Source: Bacteroidales bacterium UBA1797
GTDB taxonomy: Bacteria > Bacteroidota > Bacteroidia > Bacteroidales > VadinHA17
Direction: 5' to 3'
Assembly (NCBI GenBank): GCA_002319885.1
Contig: DCFT01000124.1
Span: 26,070-51,478 of the forward strand
DNA length: 25,409 nucleotides
In this document: positions 23,288-25,409 of the stretch, in pieces
Position numbering within the stretch: the stretch's first letter is position 1
How the letters are laid out: each line of letters starts with the position of its first letter
The notes under the pieces: model-generated
What the model was told of the DNA's origin: nothing
The model's database searches: none
The model's input: only the letters and a program-made list of their open reading frames with translations
Translations under genes and position numbers: made by a program

Positions 23288-24139
23288 ATGGAAGAAAATA
23301 AGAAAATTATTGTTGTACCATGGGATTTCACTCATGTTGCCGAAAACGCGTTAGCTCATGCGGTTAAGATAAGCCGTATGGTAAACAACGATATCTGTCT
23401 TTTGCATATTGTAGATGCAGGTATATCACCCAAAGATTACACGGAAACAACAACTCTTTTAAAACGACTGGTTGAAGAAAATGGTAAAAAATATAATATC
23501 CCTCTCTCCTATCATGTTTCAAAGGGGAGCATATTCACTGCTATTGCAGAATATGTAAATGAGGTGGAAGCCAGTCTGGTGGTTATGGGTACACATGGAA
23601 TGAAAGGGATGCAAAAACTTACAGGCAGTTGGGCATTAAAGGTGATAGTTAAATCCAAAATCCCGTTTATTGTTATTCAGGATCCTCCGGCTGATCAGGA
23701 AAAGTATCATAATATTGTCTTCCCTGTTGATTTCAGGAGCGAGAATAAAGGAAAGATTAAGATGGCCATTTTTATGGGGAAATATTTCGATTCGAAAATT
23801 CATATGCTCGTTTCGGTAAGTACTGATAAAACTATCTTGAGAAAAACGAAAACCAATGTAAATTTTGCTGTCAGATACCTCATTCAAAACAATATAGAAT
23901 ATGAGATACACGATATGCCAAAAGGTAAGTATGCAGAACAGACCATTGATTTTGCACAAAAGATAAATGCCGACCTGATCCTCATTGTTACCACTAAAAA
24001 TATAACTTTTGCCGATTATATGTTAGGCGCCTCCGAACAACAAATCATTGCCAACAGCTCGAAGATTCCTGTCTGTTGTGTGAATCCGCTGGCGTCGTTT
24101 ACCAATGTCGGTCAATTTATGGGCGGCTGGGGATCATAA
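23288..24139 (+). CDS. Universal stress protein, two tandem Usp domains
   Basis: A 283-residue protein with two UspA folds. Domain 1 (about 5-132) begins KKIIVVPWDFTHVAENAL and carries a nucleotide-binding loop GTHGMKGMQKLTGS (101-114), close to the G-2x-G-9x-G(S/T) ATP motif but one residue shorter. Domain 2 (about 141-268) begins NIVFPVDF and has lost the glycine loop (VTTKNITFADYMLG), so only the first half is likely to bind ATP. Such proteins respond to starvation, redox or growth arrest. A housekeeping promoter lies directly upstream, with a sigma-54-type site 190 bp further back. The next gene starts 54 bp downstream in the same direction. Confidence 0.9.
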   Translation: MEENKKIIVVPWDFTHVAENALAHAVKISRMVNNDICLLHIVDAGISPKDYTETTTLLKRLVEENGKKYNIPLSYHVSKGSIFTAIAEYVNEVEASLVVMGTHGMKGMQKLTGSWALKVIVKSKIPFIVIQDPPADQEKYHNIVFPVDFRSENKGKIKMAIFMGKYFDSKIHMLVSVSTDKTILRKTKTNVNFAVRYLIQNNIEYEIHDMPKGKYAEQTIDFAQKINADLILIVTTKNITFADYMLGASEQQIIANSSKIPVCCVNPLASFTNVGQFMGGWGS

Positions 24140-24149
24140 TAGAATCCCC

Positions 24150-24176
24150 TTCATTATCTTTACCTCCGATAATGAA
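24150..24176 (+). other. 9-bp hairpin in the spacer between the stress gene and gldA
   Basis: TTCATTATC (24150-24158) and GATAATGAA (24168-24176) form a perfect AT-rich 9-bp stem with a 9-base loop, followed by ATTATAAT and not by a T-tract. It may weaken but probably not stop transcription into gldA, which has no visible promoter of its own in the 54-bp gap. Confidence 0.35.
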
Positions 24177-24193
24177 ATTATAATATCCAGATC

Positions 24194-25108
24194 ATGTCCA
24201 TTGCTGTTCAGGGAGTTTCGAAATATTATGGCGACCAGAAAGCTCTCGATAATGTCTCATTTGAAGTAAAGACAGGTGAAATTGTCGGGTTTATTGGTCC
24301 AAATGGGGCCGGTAAGTCAACAATGATGAAGATCATTACCGGTTTTATCCCTGCATCCTCAGGAAAAGTGATCGTCAATGGTCTTCCGGTTGAAGCTGAT
24401 AATCTGGAAGTCAAAAAGCAGATTGGCTATCTTCCTGAAAATAATCCTCTTTACCCTGAAATGTATGTCAGGGAATATCTTGGCTTCGTAGCATCTGTCT
24501 ATAAATCACACCTGCCGGGAAAAATTCAGACAGACAATATAATTGAATTGACCGGACTCGCCCCTGAACAGAACAAAAAGATCGGTTCTCTTTCAAAAGG
24601 ATTCAGGCAAAGAGTTGGACTGGCCCAGGCTCTTATACATAATCCTGCTGTGCTGATACTCGATGAGGCTACCACCGGGCTCGATCCTAACCAGATAGTG
24701 GAGATAAGGAATCTCATAAAAGAAGCCGGAAAGGAAAAAACCGTTATGCTCTCAACACATGTTATGCAGGAGGTTGAAGCAATTTGCGACAGGGTAATAA
24801 TCATCGATAAAGGTATCATTGTTGCTAATGAAGAAAAGAGCAAAATATATTCCATTATTAAACGCCCCAGACAACTTATCGAAGTTGAATTCGATAAAGA
24901 CATTACTGAGTCATCGCTTGACGGTATTCCAAATGTAAGTACAGTAAGAAACATCAGGTCTAATCTTTGGGTCATTGAAGCAGAAGGCAACGAAGATATA
25001 CGACCTTCAATATTCAACTTTGCAGTGAAAAACAATCTCACAGTGCTGTCGCTGCAAAAAAAGGAAAATAACCTTGAAGAAGTTTTCAGACAGCTTACAA
25101 ACGGATAA
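24194..25108 (+). CDS. gldA: GldA-like ABC transporter ATP-binding protein
   Basis: A 304-residue ABC-2-type ATPase. Walker A is GPNGAGKST at 35-43, the Q-loop region reads GYLPENNPLYPEMYVREYL (a GldA-type segment), the signature is LSKGFRQRVGLAQAL (about 131-145, LSKG instead of LSGG as common in this branch), Walker B is LILDEATTGLDP (about 154-165) and the H-loop is STHVMQEVE. A C-terminal domain of about 90 residues follows. In Flavobacterium GldA works with the permeases GldF and GldG in gliding; homologues also exist in non-gliding Bacteroidetes, where the substrate is unknown. The region to the right edge has no gldF or gldG. Family assignment is good, the functional name less so. Confidence 0.8.
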   Translation: MSIAVQGVSKYYGDQKALDNVSFEVKTGEIVGFIGPNGAGKSTMMKIITGFIPASSGKVIVNGLPVEADNLEVKKQIGYLPENNPLYPEMYVREYLGFVASVYKSHLPGKIQTDNIIELTGLAPEQNKKIGSLSKGFRQRVGLAQALIHNPAVLILDEATTGLDPNQIVEIRNLIKEAGKEKTVMLSTHVMQEVEAICDRVIIIDKGIIVANEEKSKIYSIIKRPRQLIEVEFDKDITESSLDGIPNVSTVRNIRSNLWVIEAEGNEDIRPSIFNFAVKNNLTVLSLQKKENNLEEVFRQLTNG

Positions 25109-25409
25109 GATACCTGGCACTTTTAGCAAGCTGTTAAAAAAGTCGAAATCCTTTAACCACAACCCTGCCTGCCTACTGCCGGCAGGTTTGTGTTATCCCG
25201 ATAACTATCGGGACTTTGTGACCTTTGTGGTAAAAAAAAATCAACTATCCCAATGATTTTTATAACTCCTTTCACCAGGAAAGTATAGGAAGTGGATAAT
25301 GAATACAAATAATGATTGTAAGAGATTTTTCTTTCTGAAATTTTCTAATCCGTATTTTTTTTGTTCCTTTGTACCTTATTGAACAAGTGGAAAGATTTGT
25401 GCTGATTGC
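25109..25409. other. 301-bp non-coding right end of the window
   Basis: No credible ORF. Contains the composite palindromic repeat described separately (25155-25231), then AT-rich sequence with no recognisable gene. TTCCTTTG at about 25370 is one base from a TAnnTTTG box and might belong to a gene beyond the edge, but this is weak. Confidence 0.5.
25155..25231. repeat. Composite palindromic dispersed repeat
   Basis: Outer arms ACCACAA (25156-25162) and TTGTGGT (25225-25231). Inside are two further palindromes: CCTGCC (25168-25173) with GGCAGG (25181-25186), and TCCCGATA (25196-25203) with TATCGGGA (25206-25213), centred on AC. The CCCGATA...TATCGGG unit and the AACCACAAAGG-type flank are, from memory, common intergenic elements in Bacteroidetes genomes. 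Directly followed by an A-run. It follows gldA and could also act as its transcript end. Confidence 0.65.

Noticed and set aside
24526..25041. 171-residue minus-strand open frame inside gldA
   Set aside because: Antisense of ABC ATPase motifs; composition is Ser/Ile/Leu-rich as expected of a shadow frame.

Overview
The window is chromosomal DNA of a Bacteroidota (Bacteroidetes) member, most likely a Bacteroidales-type organism with a type IX secretion system (T9SS). The evidence is the gldL-gldM-gldN genes, a GldA-type ABC ATPase, DUF4296 and DUF5723-like envelope proteins, and an AT-rich sequence. Start sites mostly lack a clear Shine-Dalgarno sequence, and promoters look like the Bacteroidetes primary-sigma type (TTTG, about 19 bp, then TAnnTTTG). 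There is no phage, CRISPR, transposase, rRNA or tRNA gene. All coding regions look intact except gldL, which is cut by the left edge.

Layout. Positions 1-3100: the end of the T9SS core operon (gldL C-terminus, gldM, gldN), closed by a perfect 18-bp bidirectional terminator. 3110-4195 (-): mannose-1-phosphate guanylyltransferase. 4317-5812 (+): an MlaE permease and MlaF ATPase pair (lipid transport) without an adjacent MCE gene. 5823-11390 (-): a four-gene envelope cassette, read 904-aa anchored propeller protein, 385-aa lipoprotein, DUF5723-like outer-membrane barrel, 62-aa membrane protein. 11391-11559: an intergenic region with a sigma-54-type promoter and an intrinsic terminator on the + strand, which together outline a short RNA gene. 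11560-12549 (-): trpS. 12764-17172 (+): a tightly packed run of rbfA, SAM methyltransferase, FtsX/LolE-type permease, DUF4296 lipoprotein and amidohydrolase. 17397-19291 (+): radical SAM protein and a MurG-like glycosyltransferase. 19265-22895 (-): asnS, rpoN (sigma-54) and a PAP2-like membrane protein. 22896-23287: a 392-bp regulatory region holding a second sigma-54-type site and a textbook Bacteroidetes housekeeping promoter. 23288-25108 (+): tandem universal stress protein and GldA-like ATPase. 25109-25409: non-coding, with a composite palindromic repeat.

Together the genes cover envelope building (T9SS, Mla lipid transport, lipoprotein release, glycan precursors and an uncharacterised barrel/lipoprotein cassette) and translation housekeeping (TrpS, AsnS, RbfA). 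The most notable non-coding signal is that both sigma-54-like promoters found in intergenic DNA lie in the same window as rpoN. One of them sits about 25 bp (from its -12 element) upstream of the predicted start of a roughly 65-70 nt terminator-ended transcript with no ORF.
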